This document shows, one piece after another, positions 23,838 to 34,908 of a DNA stretch of 64,000 bases (position 1 is its first letter; the number at the start of each line of letters is the position of its first letter). Source of the DNA: Vibrio ponticus (GTDB lineage: Bacteria > Pseudomonadota > Gammaproteobacteria > Enterobacterales > Vibrionaceae); assembly GCF_009938225.1 (NCBI RefSeq), contig NZ_AP019657.1, positions 2,356,001 to 2,420,000 of the forward strand, given 5' to 3'. A program made the position numbers and the translations under genes. The notes beneath the pieces are model-generated. The model ran no database searches. It had not been told where the DNA came from and saw only the letters and a list, made by a program, of their open reading frames with translations.

Positions 23838-24032
23838 GCTCTGTGCCTGTAATGAATAACTTGATTTGCTCCTCAGACGTCACCTTTTCACGTCTGAGTC
23901 ATTGTTTGTGCCGCTTGGGTTGATTATGCTTATCGTTTTGACGGCGAGTTTAGTTCATCACCACAATTTGTTAATGGTTTGAATCAAACTTTGCTTATTT
24001 TCCCACATCCACACCACGATGTTTAGACAATA

Positions 24033-26822
24033 ATGACCAGATATGGCTTACGCGCCCGCGTTATTACTCTTACTCTAGCGCCAACGCTCATCATTGGCTT
24101 ACTTCTGAGCGCGATTTTCTCTTTTAACCGCTACCATGATTTGGAAAGACAGGTTATCAACTCAGGTCTAAGCATTATTGAACCATTGGCGATCGCCAGT
24201 GAAGAAGGCTTGAAAAATAACAGCCGCGAATCTGTGCGCCGTATTATCAGCTATGCACACCGTAAGAACTCCAAGTTTGTCCGCAGTATCGCGGTGTTTG
24301 ATTACAACCACGAATTGTTCGTAACCTCGAACTTTCACCCTAGCTTTGAGTCGTTGACCTTTCCGCGTAACGAACCCATTCCGCTGTTAGTCACATCGAA
24401 TCTGACTGACAACACGCTTGTGCTGCGCGCCCCGATCATTAGTGAATCGGGCATTTTGTCTAGCCCACGTGGCAAGGAGAACAACCCAGCGTTGGGCTAC
24501 ATCTCTATCGAACTGGATCTCTCATCATTACGCCTGCAGCAATATCAAGAAATCTTCGCGTCATTCTTAGTCTTGTTAACCGGTCTTGGTCTATCGGCTT
24601 TCTTTGCCTTCCGCTTAATGCATGACGTCACTCGCCCAATTCGTCACATGAAAAACATGGTTGACCGAATTCGCCGCGGTCACCTCGATGTGCGTATCGA
24701 AGGTAAAATGCATGGTGAGCTTGATCAGCTGAAAAACGGTATCAACGCCATGGCGGTCTCGCTCTCCGAATACCATGTCGAAATGCAGCACAGTATCGAC
24801 CAAGCGACTTCCGATTTGCGCGAAACCCTTGAGCAGCTTGAAATCCAGAACGTTGAGCTCGATATCGCTAAAAAGCGTGCTCAAGAAGCAGCTCGCGTGA
24901 AATCCGAGTTCTTAGCTAACATGTCACACGAATTGCGTACCCCGCTTAACGGCGTGATTGGCTTTACTCGTCAAATGCTCAAAACCAAGCTGACCAATAG
25001 CCAAGCGGATTACCTGCAGACCATCGAAAAGTCAGCCAACAACCTACTGACCATCATCAATGACATCCTCGACTTCTCGAAACTCGAAGCAGGTAAACTG
25101 GCACTGGAAAATATTCCGTTTGAATTCCAAGACACCTTGGAAGAAGTGGTTAGCCTACAAGCCACCAGCGCTCACGAGAAAGGGTTGGAAATTACGCTTA
25201 AGATTGATCCGAAAGTGCCAAAAGGCGTGGTTGGCGACCCACTGCGCATCCAGCAAGTATTGACGAATCTCGTCGGTAACTCGATTAAATTTACCGAACG
25301 CGGCAACATCGATATCAGCGTTGAACTACGCTCACAAAAAGATGATGTCATTGAGCTGCAATTTATGGTGCGCGACACGGGTATCGGTATCTCTGAGCGT
25401 CAACAAGCCCAGTTATTCCAAGCCTTTAGTCAAGCTGATGCGAGTATCTCTCGCCGCTATGGTGGTACCGGTCTCGGCTTGGTTATCACGCAAAAACTGG
25501 TCAGCCAAATGGGGGGCGAAATCAGCCTAACCAGCCGCCTACACCAAGGTTCAACGTTCTGGTTTACCCTGCGTCTGCATGTAGCTGACATGCCGATGAG
25601 CGATCTGATTGAAGCGGAAGTGCTCAACCAACGCTCACTGCTGTTAGTCGAGCCGAACATGCAAGCGGCTTCAATTACGCGCCAAATGCTAGTGCAATAT
25701 GGTTTAGTGGTCACCTATCGCTCCTCAATGCCAGATGAAATCGAGAAATTTGATTATGTGCTACTCAACTTGGCACCAAATCGCTCGAACGAAGTGACGA
25801 AGGTGGAAGCGCTGGTTGAAAGAGCGCTGAAATGTGCACCACATGTGGTGGTAGGTACGCCAAGTACCATGCTGGCGCTGTCGGATCATCTAATCCAGAA
25901 ATATCAGATCCACTGCATTACCAAACCACTGTCGCATAAGAAACTGTTGCAAACACTCGCAGCTAACCAAGAGAGCTTGCCAGAGATCAAGCAAGAGGTA
26001 GTGTATAGCGAAAGACTGCCACTGACCGTGATGGCGGTCGACGATAACCCAGCTAACTTGAAGCTGATCAGCGCACTATTAGAAGAGCGCGTTGAGACGG
26101 TGATTTCTTGCACCAATGGTCAGGATGCATTGCGCCAAGCTCAGCAACGCCACTTCGATATTATTCTGATGGATATTCAAATGCCGCAGATGGACGGGGT
26201 GACGGCATGTAGCAAGATCAAAAACACCTCATTCAATGCTAAAACACCGGTGATAGCGGTAACGGCACATGCGATGAGTGGTGAACGCGATCGTCTACTC
26301 AAGGCGGGGATGGATGACTACCTGACCAAGCCAATTGAAGAGCATGTATTGCAACAAGTATTGATGCACTGGAATCCGCACACCAAGGCTAATGAGCTCG
26401 AGAAACTCAACCTTCCAGCGCAAGGTGAGCCGATTGTGCAAACACATAATAACAATGCCGAACACAGCAACATGATCATTGATTGGCAGTTAGCCCTTAA
26501 GCAGGCAGCCAACAAAGAAGATCTCGCACGTGATATGCTGAAAATGCTGATTGAATACATTCCTGAAGTCAGTGACATCGTAGAACAGGCGCTTGAAGAG
26601 TCTGAATTCGATATCGAGCAACTTATCCATCACGTGCATAAACTGCATGGTAGCTGTTCCTACTCCGGTGTGCCACGATTGAAGAAAGTGTGCGCGACCA
26701 TCGAGAAAGCGCTGCGTTCTGGACAAAGCATTGAAGATATCGAGCCTGAGCTGTTTGAACTGCAAGATGAGATGGAAAAAGTCAGCGCCAGTGCACAACC
26801 TTATTTAGAACAGCAAGCCTAA
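24033..26822 (+). CDS. barA: Hybrid sensor histidine kinase BarA (VarS)
   Basis: Inner-membrane sensor kinase that signals to the response regulator UvrY/VarA and so to the Csr system. The 929-residue protein has a transmembrane helix at about 11-30, a periplasmic domain, a second helix near 175-195 and a HAMP domain. The kinase core carries phospho-accepting His299 in MSHELRTPLNG, with GTGLGL in the ATPase domain. A degenerate receiver-like stretch follows, then a true receiver with Asp714 in ILMDIQMPQMDG. A C-terminal HPt domain has His872 in VHKLHGSC. This order (H, pseudo-D, D, Hpt) is that of BarA. A shared terminator follows the stop. Confidence 0.97.
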   Translation: MTRYGLRARVITLTLAPTLIIGLLLSAIFSFNRYHDLERQVINSGLSIIEPLAIASEEGLKNNSRESVRRIISYAHRKNSKFVRSIAVFDYNHELFVTSNFHPSFESLTFPRNEPIPLLVTSNLTDNTLVLRAPIISESGILSSPRGKENNPALGYISIELDLSSLRLQQYQEIFASFLVLLTGLGLSAFFAFRLMHDVTRPIRHMKNMVDRIRRGHLDVRIEGKMHGELDQLKNGINAMAVSLSEYHVEMQHSIDQATSDLRETLEQLEIQNVELDIAKKRAQEAARVKSEFLANMSHELRTPLNGVIGFTRQMLKTKLTNSQADYLQTIEKSANNLLTIINDILDFSKLEAGKLALENIPFEFQDTLEEVVSLQATSAHEKGLEITLKIDPKVPKGVVGDPLRIQQVLTNLVGNSIKFTERGNIDISVELRSQKDDVIELQFMVRDTGIGISERQQAQLFQAFSQADASISRRYGGTGLGLVITQKLVSQMGGEISLTSRLHQGSTFWFTLRLHVADMPMSDLIEAEVLNQRSLLLVEPNMQAASITRQMLVQYGLVVTYRSSMPDEIEKFDYVLLNLAPNRSNEVTKVEALVERALKCAPHVVVGTPSTMLALSDHLIQKYQIHCITKPLSHKKLLQTLAANQESLPEIKQEVVYSERLPLTVMAVDDNPANLKLISALLEERVETVISCTNGQDALRQAQQRHFDIILMDIQMPQMDGVTACSKIKNTSFNAKTPVIAVTAHAMSGERDRLLKAGMDDYLTKPIEEHVLQQVLMHWNPHTKANELEKLNLPAQGEPIVQTHNNNAEHSNMIIDWQLALKQAANKEDLARDMLKMLIEYIPEVSDIVEQALEESEFDIEQLIHHVHKLHGSCSYSGVPRLKKVCATIEKALRSGQSIEDIEPELFELQDEMEKVSASAQPYLEQQA

Positions 26823-26848
26823 GCGTTAGTGGAAAAACGCAGGTATAA

Positions 26849-26875
26849 AAAAGAGCGCGAATATCGCGCTCTTTT
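26849..26875. terminator. Bidirectional terminator between barA and acpS
   Basis: Perfect stem AAAAGAGCGCGA / TCGCGCTCTTTT with a three-base loop, between convergent genes and with A and T runs on both sides. Confidence 0.88.
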
Positions 26876-26899
26876 GCTATCAATGGACGGTCTGTTAGG

Positions 26900-27280
26900 C
26901 TAGCTCTCGTATATCACTGTCGCGACCGCATACTGGCGCTCATCCGAGATTGAGAGATGAATATGATTCACCTGCATCTTAGTTGCCAACTCAAGCGCCT
27001 TATTGCTCAGCGTCAGGTAAGGCTTACCAAGCTCATCATTGGCAATGGTAAAATCATGGAAAGTCACCCCCATGGCAATGCCGGTGCCCAACGCTTTAGA
27101 GGCGGCTTCTTTAGCGGCAAATCGCTTAGCCAAAAAACGCCCTTGCTGTTTTATCTGAGCAAAGCGCGCCATCTCTGTAGCAGTAAGAATACGCTCCGCG
27201 AATGCAATACCCGTTCGAGCGAGGGCTTTTTCCACGCGCTCAATTTCTGCGATGTCAGTACCTAAGCCTACAATTGCCAT
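26900..27280 (-). CDS. acpS: Holo-[acyl-carrier-protein] synthase
   Basis: Transfers 4'-phosphopantetheine from coenzyme A to acyl carrier protein, which is needed for fatty acid synthesis. The 126-residue protein has the family motifs [13 protein letters not shown] at the N-terminus and [16 protein letters not shown], whose Asp and Glu bind magnesium. It is the last gene of a pdxJ-acpS pair with a 3-bp gap, the standard arrangement in gammaproteobacteria. Confidence 0.97.
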   Translation of the reverse strand: MAIVGLGTDIAEIERVEKALARTGIAFAERILTATEMARFAQIKQQGRFLAKRFAAKEAASKALGTGIAMGVTFHDFTIANDELGKPYLTLSNKALELATKMQVNHIHLSISDERQYAVATVIYES

Positions 27281-27283
27281 CGC

Positions 27284-28015
27284 TTACTTACGCGCTTCTA
27301 CCATTAGCGCTTTCATATCGCGCACCGCTTTTTCAAGACCATCAAACGCCGCACGACCAATGATTGAGTGACCGATATTTAGCTCGTAAAACTCAGGGAT
27401 TGCCGCAATTGCTTGCACGTTGTGGTAAGTCAAGCCGTGACCTGCGTTAACCGTAATGCCAAGACCTGCTGCATAGCTTGCACCTGCTGCAATTTTTTTC
27501 AGCTCAGCTTGTTGCTCAGCTTCCGTTTCTGCATCAGCATAGTGACCTGTATGCAATTCAATGAATGGCGCGCCACACGCTTTTGCTGCATCAATCTGTG
27601 CACGGTCAGCATCGATAAACAGTGACACTTTAATGCCCGCTTCCGTCAGTTTTTCCGTCGCGGCTTTCACTTTGTCAAAGTGACCAACCACATCCAAACC
27701 GCCTTCAGTGGTGAGCTCTTCGCGCTTTTCTGGCACTAAGCACACGTACTCTGGTTGAGTCTCAAGGGCGATTGCAACCATTTCATCAGTCACTGCCATC
27801 TCTAGGTTCATACGCGTTTGTAGGGTTTCACGTAGGATGCGTACATCACGATCTTTAATGTGGCGACGGTCTTCACGTAGGTGCACTGTAATACCATCGG
27901 CACCAGCACGCTCAGCAATTTCAGCCGCATGCACAGGATCTGGGTACTTAGTTCCGCGTGCATTACGTAGCGTAGCGATGTGGTCGATGTTAACACCTAG
28001 GTAAATTGAGCTCAT
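27284..28015 (-). CDS. pdxJ: Pyridoxine 5'-phosphate synthase
   Basis: Condenses 1-deoxyxylulose 5-phosphate with aminoacetone 3-phosphate to give pyridoxine 5'-phosphate, the last ring-forming step of vitamin B6 synthesis. The 243-residue TIM barrel has the N-terminal [16 protein letters not shown], the region [15 protein letters not shown] and the C-terminal [12 protein letters not shown] followed by [10 protein letters not shown]. Its start overlaps the end of recO by four bases, implying coupled translation. Confidence 0.98.
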   Translation of the reverse strand: MSSIYLGVNIDHIATLRNARGTKYPDPVHAAEIAERAGADGITVHLREDRRHIKDRDVRILRETLQTRMNLEMAVTDEMVAIALETQPEYVCLVPEKREELTTEGGLDVVGHFDKVKAATEKLTEAGIKVSLFIDADRAQIDAAKACGAPFIELHTGHYADAETEAEQQAELKKIAAGASYAAGLGITVNAGHGLTYHNVQAIAAIPEFYELNIGHSIIGRAAFDGLEKAVRDMKALMVEARK

Positions 28016-28737
28016 GTTCTAATACTCCGTGCTCGGGGAACCATTGAAATGAATAGCTCCCTGCTTTTTAAAGGTTTGCCGCCGAGGTAAGGTTTCAACG
28101 CGATACGAGTAAAGCGCTTTGCGGCTTGTAATTGTTGCTTGGTTATAAATCTACGTTCGCTTATCGCGATCAGTTCATCACCTTTGAACGTGAGGTTATC
28201 AAGCCTGACCGATGCAATAAACCCTTTCTGATCACGATACCGATAAGTCATTGTCGGATCTATCGGTTCTCCGCTGCCTGCGCAGTGCAAAAAATCGACA
28301 CCGTAGCCCATTGCCGCCAAAAGGGCGAGTTCAAAGCGTCTTAGTGCTGGCTCAGGATTCTCCGCTTGAGCCAGTTCTGTGAGCGCGTGAAGGTAGTCAT
28401 GAAATAACCCTGGCATGGGCACTTCCGCCATTAATACGCGCCCAATCAACTCATTGACGTACATCGCTGAGTAGAGGTTAATGCCGGTAAGAGGTAAGCC
28501 TAAACTGATTGGTTCCGCTTGGCGCAAGGTTTTCATCGAACCATTACCCGACCATTTCAAGAGCAACGGCGTAAAGGGTTGCAGTGCCCCTTTAAGGTTT
28601 GAGCGCTTACTGCGCGCACCTTTGGACATAATGGTGACGCGACCGTACTCCTCACTAAAGACATCGAGAATTAAACTCGACTCACTGTAAGGGCGACGAT
28701 GCAACACAAAACAACGCTGTAAACCTTCTGAGGACAT
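28012..28737 (-). CDS. recO: DNA repair protein RecO
   Basis: Works with RecF and RecR to load RecA onto gapped single-stranded DNA coated with SSB. The 241-residue protein starts with an OB-fold ([20 protein letters not shown], then [12 protein letters not shown]) and continues with the helical RecO C-terminal domain. A terminator separates it from era upstream; it overlaps pdxJ by four bases. Confidence 0.95.
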   Translation of the reverse strand: MSSEGLQRCFVLHRRPYSESSLILDVFSEEYGRVTIMSKGARSKRSNLKGALQPFTPLLLKWSGNGSMKTLRQAEPISLGLPLTGINLYSAMYVNELIGRVLMAEVPMPGLFHDYLHALTELAQAENPEPALRRFELALLAAMGYGVDFLHCAGSGEPIDPTMTYRYRDQKGFIASVRLDNLTFKGDELIAISERRFITKQQLQAAKRFTRIALKPYLGGKPLKSRELFISMVPRARSIRT

Positions 28738-28777
28738 AGGTGCCTAAATTAAGTAGCAATAAATATCAGATAAACAA

Positions 28778-28799
28778 AAAGGAGCCTTACGGCTCCTTT
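28778..28799 (-). terminator. Rho-independent terminator after era
   Basis: AAAGGAGCC / GGCTCCTTT stem with a four-base loop, followed on the minus strand by TTGTTTA. It divides the rnc-era unit from recO-pdxJ-acpS. Confidence 0.78.
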
Positions 28800-28837
28800 C
28801 GTTTCAATTCGGAGCGAAGCACTCGTGCTTCACTCTA

Positions 28838-29815
28838 TTATAAATCGTCGATATAGCCTAGAGAACGCAGAGCACGCTCATCGTCAGCCCAGCCCGATTT
28901 CACTTTCACCCAAGTTTCTAGGTAAACCTTGCGACCGAACAACTCTTCCATATCAAGACGAGCTTCGCGACCGATGGTTTTGATTTTCTCGCCACCTTTA
29001 CCGATCACCATCTTCTTCTGACCACTACGCTCAACTAAGATCAGCGCGTTGATGTGGAAACCGTCAGTTTCTGGGTTGTAGTCGAAACGTTCGATTTCAA
29101 CCGTCACCGAGTAAGGCAGTTCTTCACCAGTAAAGCGCATCAACTTTTCACGTACAATCTCCGACGCCATAAAACGCTGAGAACGGTCAGTCACATACTC
29201 TTCAGGGAAGTGATGTACCGCTTTTGGTAGGTGATCACGTACGTGCTTACGCAGTACGTCGATGTTCTTACCCTGTTTTGCTGAGATTGGCACTACGTCA
29301 ACGAAGTCCATCTTCTTCGACATGTCCATCATGTGCAGCATAACGTCGTTACGGTCAGAGACCACGTCGACTTTGTTGACACACAAAACAACTGGGAAAT
29401 TTGCGTTGCGCAGTTTGTTCAACACCATTTCATCGTCGTTAGTCCAGTGTGTACCATCCACTAAGAAGAACACGAGGTTGACATCACTCAGCGATGAGCT
29501 TGCCGCGCGGTTCATCAAACGGTTAATCGCACGTTTTTCCTCTATGTGTAACCCTGGGGTATCCACGTAGATCGCTTGGTAATCGCCTTCGGTATCCACG
29601 CCCATAATACGGTGACGTGTGGTTTGAGGCTTACGTGAAGTGATCGAAATCTTCTGACCCAAAATACGGTTCAGTAGCGTTGATTTACCTACGTTAGGAC
29701 GACCAACAATCGCGACAAAGCCACAGTGTTGGTTTTCTGGTGAGCTTGTTACTTGCTCTGTACCCGACGCAAAGTATGCATCGATATCAAATTCGTTGTT
29801 ATCTGAATCAGCCAT
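28838..29815 (-). CDS. era: GTPase Era
   Basis: Essential GTPase that assists 30S subunit maturation by binding the 3' end of 16S rRNA. The 325-residue protein has the G1 loop GRPNVGKS at 38-45, DTPG at 85-88, NKVD in the middle, and a C-terminal KH domain with [15 protein letters not shown]. It carries about 25 extra N-terminal residues, acidic and low in complexity, compared with E. coli Era (301 residues). The first ATG was used because it overlaps the rnc end by eight bases. An internal start nearer residue 28 has no ATG. Confidence 0.97.
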   Translation of the reverse strand: MADSDNNEFDIDAYFASGTEQVTSSPENQHCGFVAIVGRPNVGKSTLLNRILGQKISITSRKPQTTRHRIMGVDTEGDYQAIYVDTPGLHIEEKRAINRLMNRAASSSLSDVNLVFFLVDGTHWTNDDEMVLNKLRNANFPVVLCVNKVDVVSDRNDVMLHMMDMSKKMDFVDVVPISAKQGKNIDVLRKHVRDHLPKAVHHFPEEYVTDRSQRFMASEIVREKLMRFTGEELPYSVTVEIERFDYNPETDGFHINALILVERSGQKKMVIGKGGEKIKTIGREARLDMEELFGRKVYLETWVKVKSGWADDERALRSLGYIDDL

Positions 29816-30485
29816 TGGTCAATTGCTCTAATGCCGTTTCCGCAGCCGCCTGTTCTGCCTTGCGACGACTGGTACCTTTACCAATTACAGGCGATCCAAT
29901 ACCTGCAACTTCACACGACACAGTAAACTCTTGGTTGTGTGCCTCACCTTTAATATTAGTCACTGTGTAGACAGGCAGCGGTTTTCTGCGACCTTGCAAG
30001 AACTCTTGAAGGCGAGTTTTCGGGTCTTTCTGTGATACACCAGGCTTAATTGCATCTAGGCGAGTTTGGTACCAGCTCAGCACAATGCCACGTACCGTTT
30101 CAATGTCGCTATCTAAATAGATAGCGCCAATGATGGCTTCAACAGCATCGGCAAGAATTGAGTCACGACGGAAACCGCCACTCTTCAACTCACCTGGACC
30201 TAATTTTAAGTAATCTCCTAGAACAAATTCACGCCCCAGTTCAGCCAATGTGTTACCACGCACAAGCGTTGCACGCATACGGCTCATATCACCTTCGTTT
30301 ACCTTAGGAAAACGGTGATAGAGATCATCAGCAATAACAAAACTTAAAATTGAATCGCCCAGAAACTCAAGACGTTCATTGTGTTTACCATTAGCACTGC
30401 GGTGAGTCAGTGCTAGATTGATAAGCTCAGCTTGCTTAAAGCTGTAACCAAGCTTTTTCTCTAGTATTGCGATTTGAGAATTCAT
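29808..30485 (-). CDS. rnc: Ribonuclease III
   Basis: Cuts double-stranded RNA in rRNA precursors and regulatory RNAs. The 225-residue protein has the signature [11 protein letters not shown] at 37-47 and the second acidic motif [13 protein letters not shown], together forming the two-metal active site. A C-terminal double-stranded RNA-binding domain has [20 protein letters not shown]. It lies between lepB and era in the usual order and overlaps the era start by eight bases. Confidence 0.98.
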   Translation of the reverse strand: MNSQIAILEKKLGYSFKQAELINLALTHRSANGKHNERLEFLGDSILSFVIADDLYHRFPKVNEGDMSRMRATLVRGNTLAELGREFVLGDYLKLGPGELKSGGFRRDSILADAVEAIIGAIYLDSDIETVRGIVLSWYQTRLDAIKPGVSQKDPKTRLQEFLQGRRKPLPVYTVTNIKGEAHNQEFTVSCEVAGIGSPVIGKGTSRRKAEQAAAETALEQLTNG

Positions 30486-30578
30486 ACTCTCTCATTAATC
30501 AATTTAGTAATCTCAATGATCATTGCCGCTGCAATAAGATAAAAAGGCACCTAATTGCAGCGTCAAAATCAACGAAAT

Positions 30579-31475
30579 TTAGTTAATCCCACCAATGCGG
30601 TTGAAACGCACACCTGTAGGAATCCAAGTCGGTAAAATGCTGTCGTCACTACGCTCAAATTCAAAGCTTATCCAGATACCGACGGCTTTACCGACTAAGT
30701 TAGCTTCTGGAACAAAGCCCCAGTAGCGGCTGTCGGCACTGTTGTCACGGTTATCACCCATCACAAAGTACTGACCTTTTGGTACAACCCACTCATTGAC
30801 ACCCGGACGAGGCTGATAAGCTTCAATACGGTCACGACGTAGTGGATTGACGAGAATTTGGTGTTCTTGCTGCCCTAGTTGTTCGCTCATCTGCATCATA
30901 GGCACGCCATTTTGTACAAATGGGCTCTCTTCAACATTAAACAGTTTGACTGGTTTACAGCTATTTTCACCCGGTTTTTGAATACAAACTTGCTTATCTT
31001 GGCTATAGCGAACGATATCACCTGGTAAGCCAACCACACGTTTGATGTAGTCAATGCTTGGCTGTGGCGGGTATTTAAATACCACAATATCACCACGCTC
31101 TGGCTTGCCCGTTTCAACCAGTTGCGTGCGCCATACCGGATCTTTTAGACCGTATGCGTACTTCTCCACCAAGATGAAGTCGCCCACTAATAGGGTCGGC
31201 ATCATTGAGCCTGATGGAATTTGAAACGGCTCATAGATAAATGAGCGCAGCACCAATACCGCCGCAATTACAGGGAAGATCGAAACACTATTTTCTATCC
31301 ACCAAGGTTGAGCTTTGACTTTCTCAATAGTCGCCGCATCCAACTCATTAGTTTGAGCTTCCACTTCCGCTAGCCTTAGCTGGCGTTTTTTCGCAAACAC
31401 GAGCTTCTCAAGCGCCCAAACCACACCAGTCACCAAAGTTACCAGCACGAGGATAAGTGAAAAAGTATTCGCCAT
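30579..31475 (-). CDS. lepB: Signal peptidase I
   Basis: Inner-membrane serine protease that removes signal peptides from secreted proteins. The 298-residue protein has two N-terminal transmembrane helices (about 4-22 and 64-80). The catalytic Ser90 is in PSGSMMPTL and Lys145 in DYIKRVVGLPGD, and the closing box is MGDNRDNSADSR. Between lepA and lepB lies a small AT-rich hairpin (AAGTGAAAG with CTTTCACTT near 31502-31529) that does not look like a strong terminator, so lepA-lepB are probably cotranscribed. Confidence 0.97.
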   Translation of the reverse strand: MANTFSLILVLVTLVTGVVWALEKLVFAKKRQLRLAEVEAQTNELDAATIEKVKAQPWWIENSVSIFPVIAAVLVLRSFIYEPFQIPSGSMMPTLLVGDFILVEKYAYGLKDPVWRTQLVETGKPERGDIVVFKYPPQPSIDYIKRVVGLPGDIVRYSQDKQVCIQKPGENSCKPVKLFNVEESPFVQNGVPMMQMSEQLGQQEHQILVNPLRRDRIEAYQPRPGVNEWVVPKGQYFVMGDNRDNSADSRYWGFVPEANLVGKAVGIWISFEFERSDDSILPTWIPTGVRFNRIGGIN

Positions 31476-31565
31476 TGACTTCCCTTACTTTCAAAAACGC
31501 GAAAGTGAAAGAGCCGAAACCCTTTCACTTACTTTGATTATTATTCTGAGCGTGTGCTCAATTTA

Positions 31566-33359
31566 TTAATCTTTACCAACATGAAGAATCGCTAGGAACG
31601 CTTCTTGAGGCAGCTCTACGTTACCGATCTGCTTCATACGTTTCTTACCTTCTTTCTGCTTCTTCAACAGTTTCTTCTTACGGCTCACGTCACCACCGTA
31701 ACATTTCGCCAGTACGTTCTTACGTAGCTGTTTCACGGTCGAACGAGCGATGATGTGGTTACCAATCGCCGCTTGAATTGCGATATCAAACATTTGACGA
31801 GGGATAAATTCTTTCATCTTCTCAACCAATTGACGACCGCGAGTTTGCGATTGATCTTTGTGAGTGATCAATGCCAATGCATCCACTTTATCGCCATTTA
31901 GTAATACGTCTACACGTACCATGTTCGATGCTTCAAAACGTTGGAAGTTGTAATCTAGTGATGCATAACCACGAGAGGTTGACTTCAAGCGGTCGAAGAA
32001 GTCTAGTACCACTTCCGCCATTGGGATGTCATAAGTCACAGCCACTTGGTTACCATGGTAAACCATGTCTACTTGAATACCACGTTTCTCAACACATAGT
32101 GTGATTACGTTACCTAGGTAGTCAGATGGCACCAGGATATTACAGCGTGCGATTGGCTCACGGATCTCTTCAATATCGTTCACCGCTGGCAGTTTCGCTG
32201 GGCTATCTACATAGAAAATCTCGCCGTCCGTTTTTTCAACTTCGTATACTACTGTTGGAGCGGTAGTAATTAGGTCAAGATCGTATTCACGCTCTAGACG
32301 CTCTTGGATAATTTCCATGTGCAGCATGCCAAGGAAACCACAACGGAAACCAAAGCCTAGTGCCGCCGAGTTTTCTGGCTCGTAGAATAGCGATGCGTCG
32401 TTTAGGCTTAGTTTACCTAGTGCATCACGGAAGTTTTCGTAATCGTCAGATGATACTGGGAATAGACCCGCATAAACCTGAGGTTTTACTTTCTTAAAAC
32501 CTGGTAATGGTGTTTCGCTGCCATTTTTCGCAAGCGTTAGCGTATCACCTACTGGTGCGCCTAGGATGTCTTTAATACCACAAACAACCCAGCCTACCTC
32601 ACCTGTGCGAAGTACGTCAGTGTCGACTTGTTTTGGTGTGAAGATACCTAAACGGTCTACACCCCAAGTTTGACCCGTACTCATTACTTTGATCTTGTCG
32701 TTCTTCTTCAGTACGCCATTTTTGATACGTACTAAAGACACTACGCCTAAGTAGTTGTCGAACCATGAGTCGATAATTAGTGCTTGTAGAGGTGCATCCT
32801 CATCGCCTTCTGGCGCAGGGATCTTAGCTACGATAGTTTCTAGAACATCGTCAACACCTAGACCGGTTTTTGCACTACAACGCGTAGCATCAACAGCGTC
32901 GATGCCTACAATGTCTTCAATCTCTTCTGCTACACGCTCAGGATCAGCCGCAGGAAGGTCAATCTTGTTTAGGATTGGCACAACCTCAAGATCCATTTCA
33001 ATTGCGGTGTAACAGTTAGCCAGTGTTTGCGCTTCAACGCCCTGACCTGCGTCAACCACCAATAGTGCACCTTCACACGCTGCCAGTGAACGAGAAACTT
33101 CGTAAGCGAAGTCTACGTGTCCTGGAGTGTCGATGAAGTTAAGCTGGTAAATTTCACCATCTTTCGCTGTGTAGTTAAGAGTCACACTCTGAGATTTAAT
33201 GGTGATACCACGCTCACGTTCAAGATCCATTGAGTCAAGAACTTGCTCTGCCATTTCGCGATCGGTTAGACCACCACAAACTTGGATCAGACGGTCAGAT
33301 AGGGTCGACTTACCATGGTCGATGTGGGCGATAATCGAAAAGTTACGAATGTGCTTCAT
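31566..33359 (-). CDS. lepA: Elongation factor 4 (LepA)
   Basis: Ribosome-associated translational GTPase implicated in initiation and in back-translocation of stalled ribosomes. The 597-residue protein starts with the GTPase domain ([23 protein letters not shown]), then beta-barrel and EF-G-like domains, and ends with the LepA-specific C-terminal domain ([20 protein letters not shown]). It sits between the rse genes and lepB, as in E. coli. I see no strong Shine-Dalgarno site before the ATG. Confidence 0.98.
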   Translation of the reverse strand: MKHIRNFSIIAHIDHGKSTLSDRLIQVCGGLTDREMAEQVLDSMDLERERGITIKSQSVTLNYTAKDGEIYQLNFIDTPGHVDFAYEVSRSLAACEGALLVVDAGQGVEAQTLANCYTAIEMDLEVVPILNKIDLPAADPERVAEEIEDIVGIDAVDATRCSAKTGLGVDDVLETIVAKIPAPEGDEDAPLQALIIDSWFDNYLGVVSLVRIKNGVLKKNDKIKVMSTGQTWGVDRLGIFTPKQVDTDVLRTGEVGWVVCGIKDILGAPVGDTLTLAKNGSETPLPGFKKVKPQVYAGLFPVSSDDYENFRDALGKLSLNDASLFYEPENSAALGFGFRCGFLGMLHMEIIQERLEREYDLDLITTAPTVVYEVEKTDGEIFYVDSPAKLPAVNDIEEIREPIARCNILVPSDYLGNVITLCVEKRGIQVDMVYHGNQVAVTYDIPMAEVVLDFFDRLKSTSRGYASLDYNFQRFEASNMVRVDVLLNGDKVDALALITHKDQSQTRGRQLVEKMKEFIPRQMFDIAIQAAIGNHIIARSTVKQLRKNVLAKCYGGDVSRKKKLLKKQKEGKKRMKQIGNVELPQEAFLAILHVGKD

Positions 33360-33400
33360 GATTTGGGGTGACTAAACTCTGTAAAATAGGACATAAGAAA

Positions 33401-33416
33401 GCCGTCGTTTGACGGC
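33401..33416 (-). terminator. Weak terminator after rseC
   Basis: GCCGTC / GACGGC stem with loop GTTT, followed on the minus strand by TTTCTTATG. The short stem and broken T run suggest partial termination between the rpoE-rseABC operon and lepA. Confidence 0.5.
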
Positions 33417-33473
33417 ATTTCAATCAAGTTGGCAGATTCTATCCAATTTTGATCCCCAAGTCACTTGGGTATT

Positions 33474-33944
33474 TCATTGGATAGGTTCTCCCAATACTCT
33501 TAATAATATGACTTGTTGCGACGATTGTCGCTCTATGCGCGCTGCCAAGCGTTTCGCGAGGGCAATTCCCCCAGCGACAAACACGGCTGAAAGTAATATC
33601 ACCGCACCTTCACCAAAGCCTAACAAAGGGGCAATAACCACATGTGCAAGCGCTGCACCTAGGATCAATGCAAACAAAGGCGTGAGGTACACGATCGCTG
33701 CTGATTGCAGTAAACTTTTTTCCGCCATGCCAATCTCAACCACTTGACCAACTCTCAGTACTTGCTGGGTAAACAAATGCCAACGTAGCACTTTATTTCC
33801 CACGGCTTTCGATACAATACCGGTTCCACAACTCTTTTGTGATGAGCAGCTCGAGCAGCTGGTCTGCTGCTCACAACTCAGCTCTACATCATACCCTGAT
33901 GATTTTTGGGTCACTGCCGAAACAGTTGCCAATGCGGTCATCAT
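33474..33944 (-). CDS. rseC: SoxR-reducing / sigma-E regulatory protein RseC
   Basis: Inner-membrane protein of the rpoE operon; relatives help reduce SoxR and are linked to respiratory electron transfer. The 156-residue protein has a cysteine cluster near residues 24-39 (CEQQTSCSSCSSQKSC) resembling a metal or redox site. Two hydrophobic helices follow (about 80-102 and 108-128). The start is one of two consecutive ATG codons, with GAGAAG in the end of rseB as ribosome binding site. It is four bases after rseB, so it belongs to the sigma-E operon. Confidence 0.93.
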   Translation of the reverse strand: MMTALATVSAVTQKSSGYDVELSCEQQTSCSSCSSQKSCGTGIVSKAVGNKVLRWHLFTQQVLRVGQVVEIGMAEKSLLQSAAIVYLTPLFALILGAALAHVVIAPLLGFGEGAVILLSAVFVAGGIALAKRLAARIERQSSQQVILLRVLGEPIQ

Positions 33945-33948
33945 AAGC

Positions 33949-34908
33949 TTACTTCTCTTGTGGCGAAGTGATCTTCACAGATTGTGCGATGCGCTTTGCC
34001 GTTGCCGGTGGAATATCGCCTACCACTGAAATCTCTGCATTACCACGCACAAACGTGTGCAGTGTGCGTCGACCTTGACGGACGATCTGACCTTTCAATG
34101 AATGATCATCACGCTGAGAAACATAGATAGAGAAACTAAACAGACCATCGCTGTACATTTGGCTTTCAACCATACGATCGGTCACCGCCATGCGATAACG
34201 GTTGAGATCTTTGGCTTCAAAACCATTAGGAATCCAACCCACTGTCCAGAACGAGTCTTTCACTTGACCTTTCGGCAGCGAAATCACTTGTGGCAACTTC
34301 ACATCGTTTAAGCCACTCATCATCTCAGCAAGATGGTCATTAACGTTATAAGAGATGGTTCGGTACTGCTCGAGCACTTCGCCATCACGGTCGATAAGAT
34401 CGGCGCGCAGTGGCAGTTTGGTCTTCTCATCCACCCACATGATGTAGCTGTAACGCAAACCATCTTTAGGCACCACGCGAATCACCTGACAAGCCGCGCC
34501 CGCTTCACGCGCACGCCCTACCTGAATAAAGTCGTAGTACGCACTGAGCTCGTCAACATCAGAGTCCAGCATCGGAATGGTTGGCGCCACCATTTCACCA
34601 GACTCAATGGTAAACGGTTCCACACCTGGCTCGATGTAACTCACCTCATTACCGCGACGAATCACCTCACGGATAGGACCACTAAGATAGACAAGGTGAG
34701 CGAACTGTTCCTCGGCATTGCGCGCATGGCGATAAAGCAGAGGTTCGATACTGTTTTTCTTAATCAGGATATAAGAGAGTTCAAAATTAAGTTGCTGACT
34801 GGCTTCGTTCATTTGATGCAACAAAGCCTCTGCAGGTTTTTCATCTGCAAAGGCCATTGGAGATGTCAAACTGAACAGTGTCAGCGCACTGATCAGGATT
34901 TTTTTCAT
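33949..34908 (-). CDS. rseB: Sigma-E regulatory periplasmic protein RseB
   Basis: Binds the periplasmic part of RseA and protects it from DegS cleavage; it is also a sensor of lipopolysaccharide intermediates. The 319-residue protein has a signal peptide (1-21, ending PMAFA), an N-terminal LolA-like domain and a C-terminal domain (GWIPNGFEAKDLNRYRM). Its start overlaps the rseA stop by four bases (ATGA). It is the third gene of the rpoE-rseA-rseB-rseC operon. Confidence 0.95.
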   Translation of the reverse strand: MKKILISALTLFSLTSPMAFADEKPAEALLHQMNEASQQLNFELSYILIKKNSIEPLLYRHARNAEEQFAHLVYLSGPIREVIRRGNEVSYIEPGVEPFTIESGEMVAPTIPMLDSDVDELSAYYDFIQVGRAREAGAACQVIRVVPKDGLRYSYIMWVDEKTKLPLRADLIDRDGEVLEQYRTISYNVNDHLAEMMSGLNDVKLPQVISLPKGQVKDSFWTVGWIPNGFEAKDLNRYRMAVTDRMVESQMYSDGLFSFSIYVSQRDDHSLKGQIVRQGRRTLHTFVRGNAEISVVGDIPPATAKRIAQSVKITSPQEK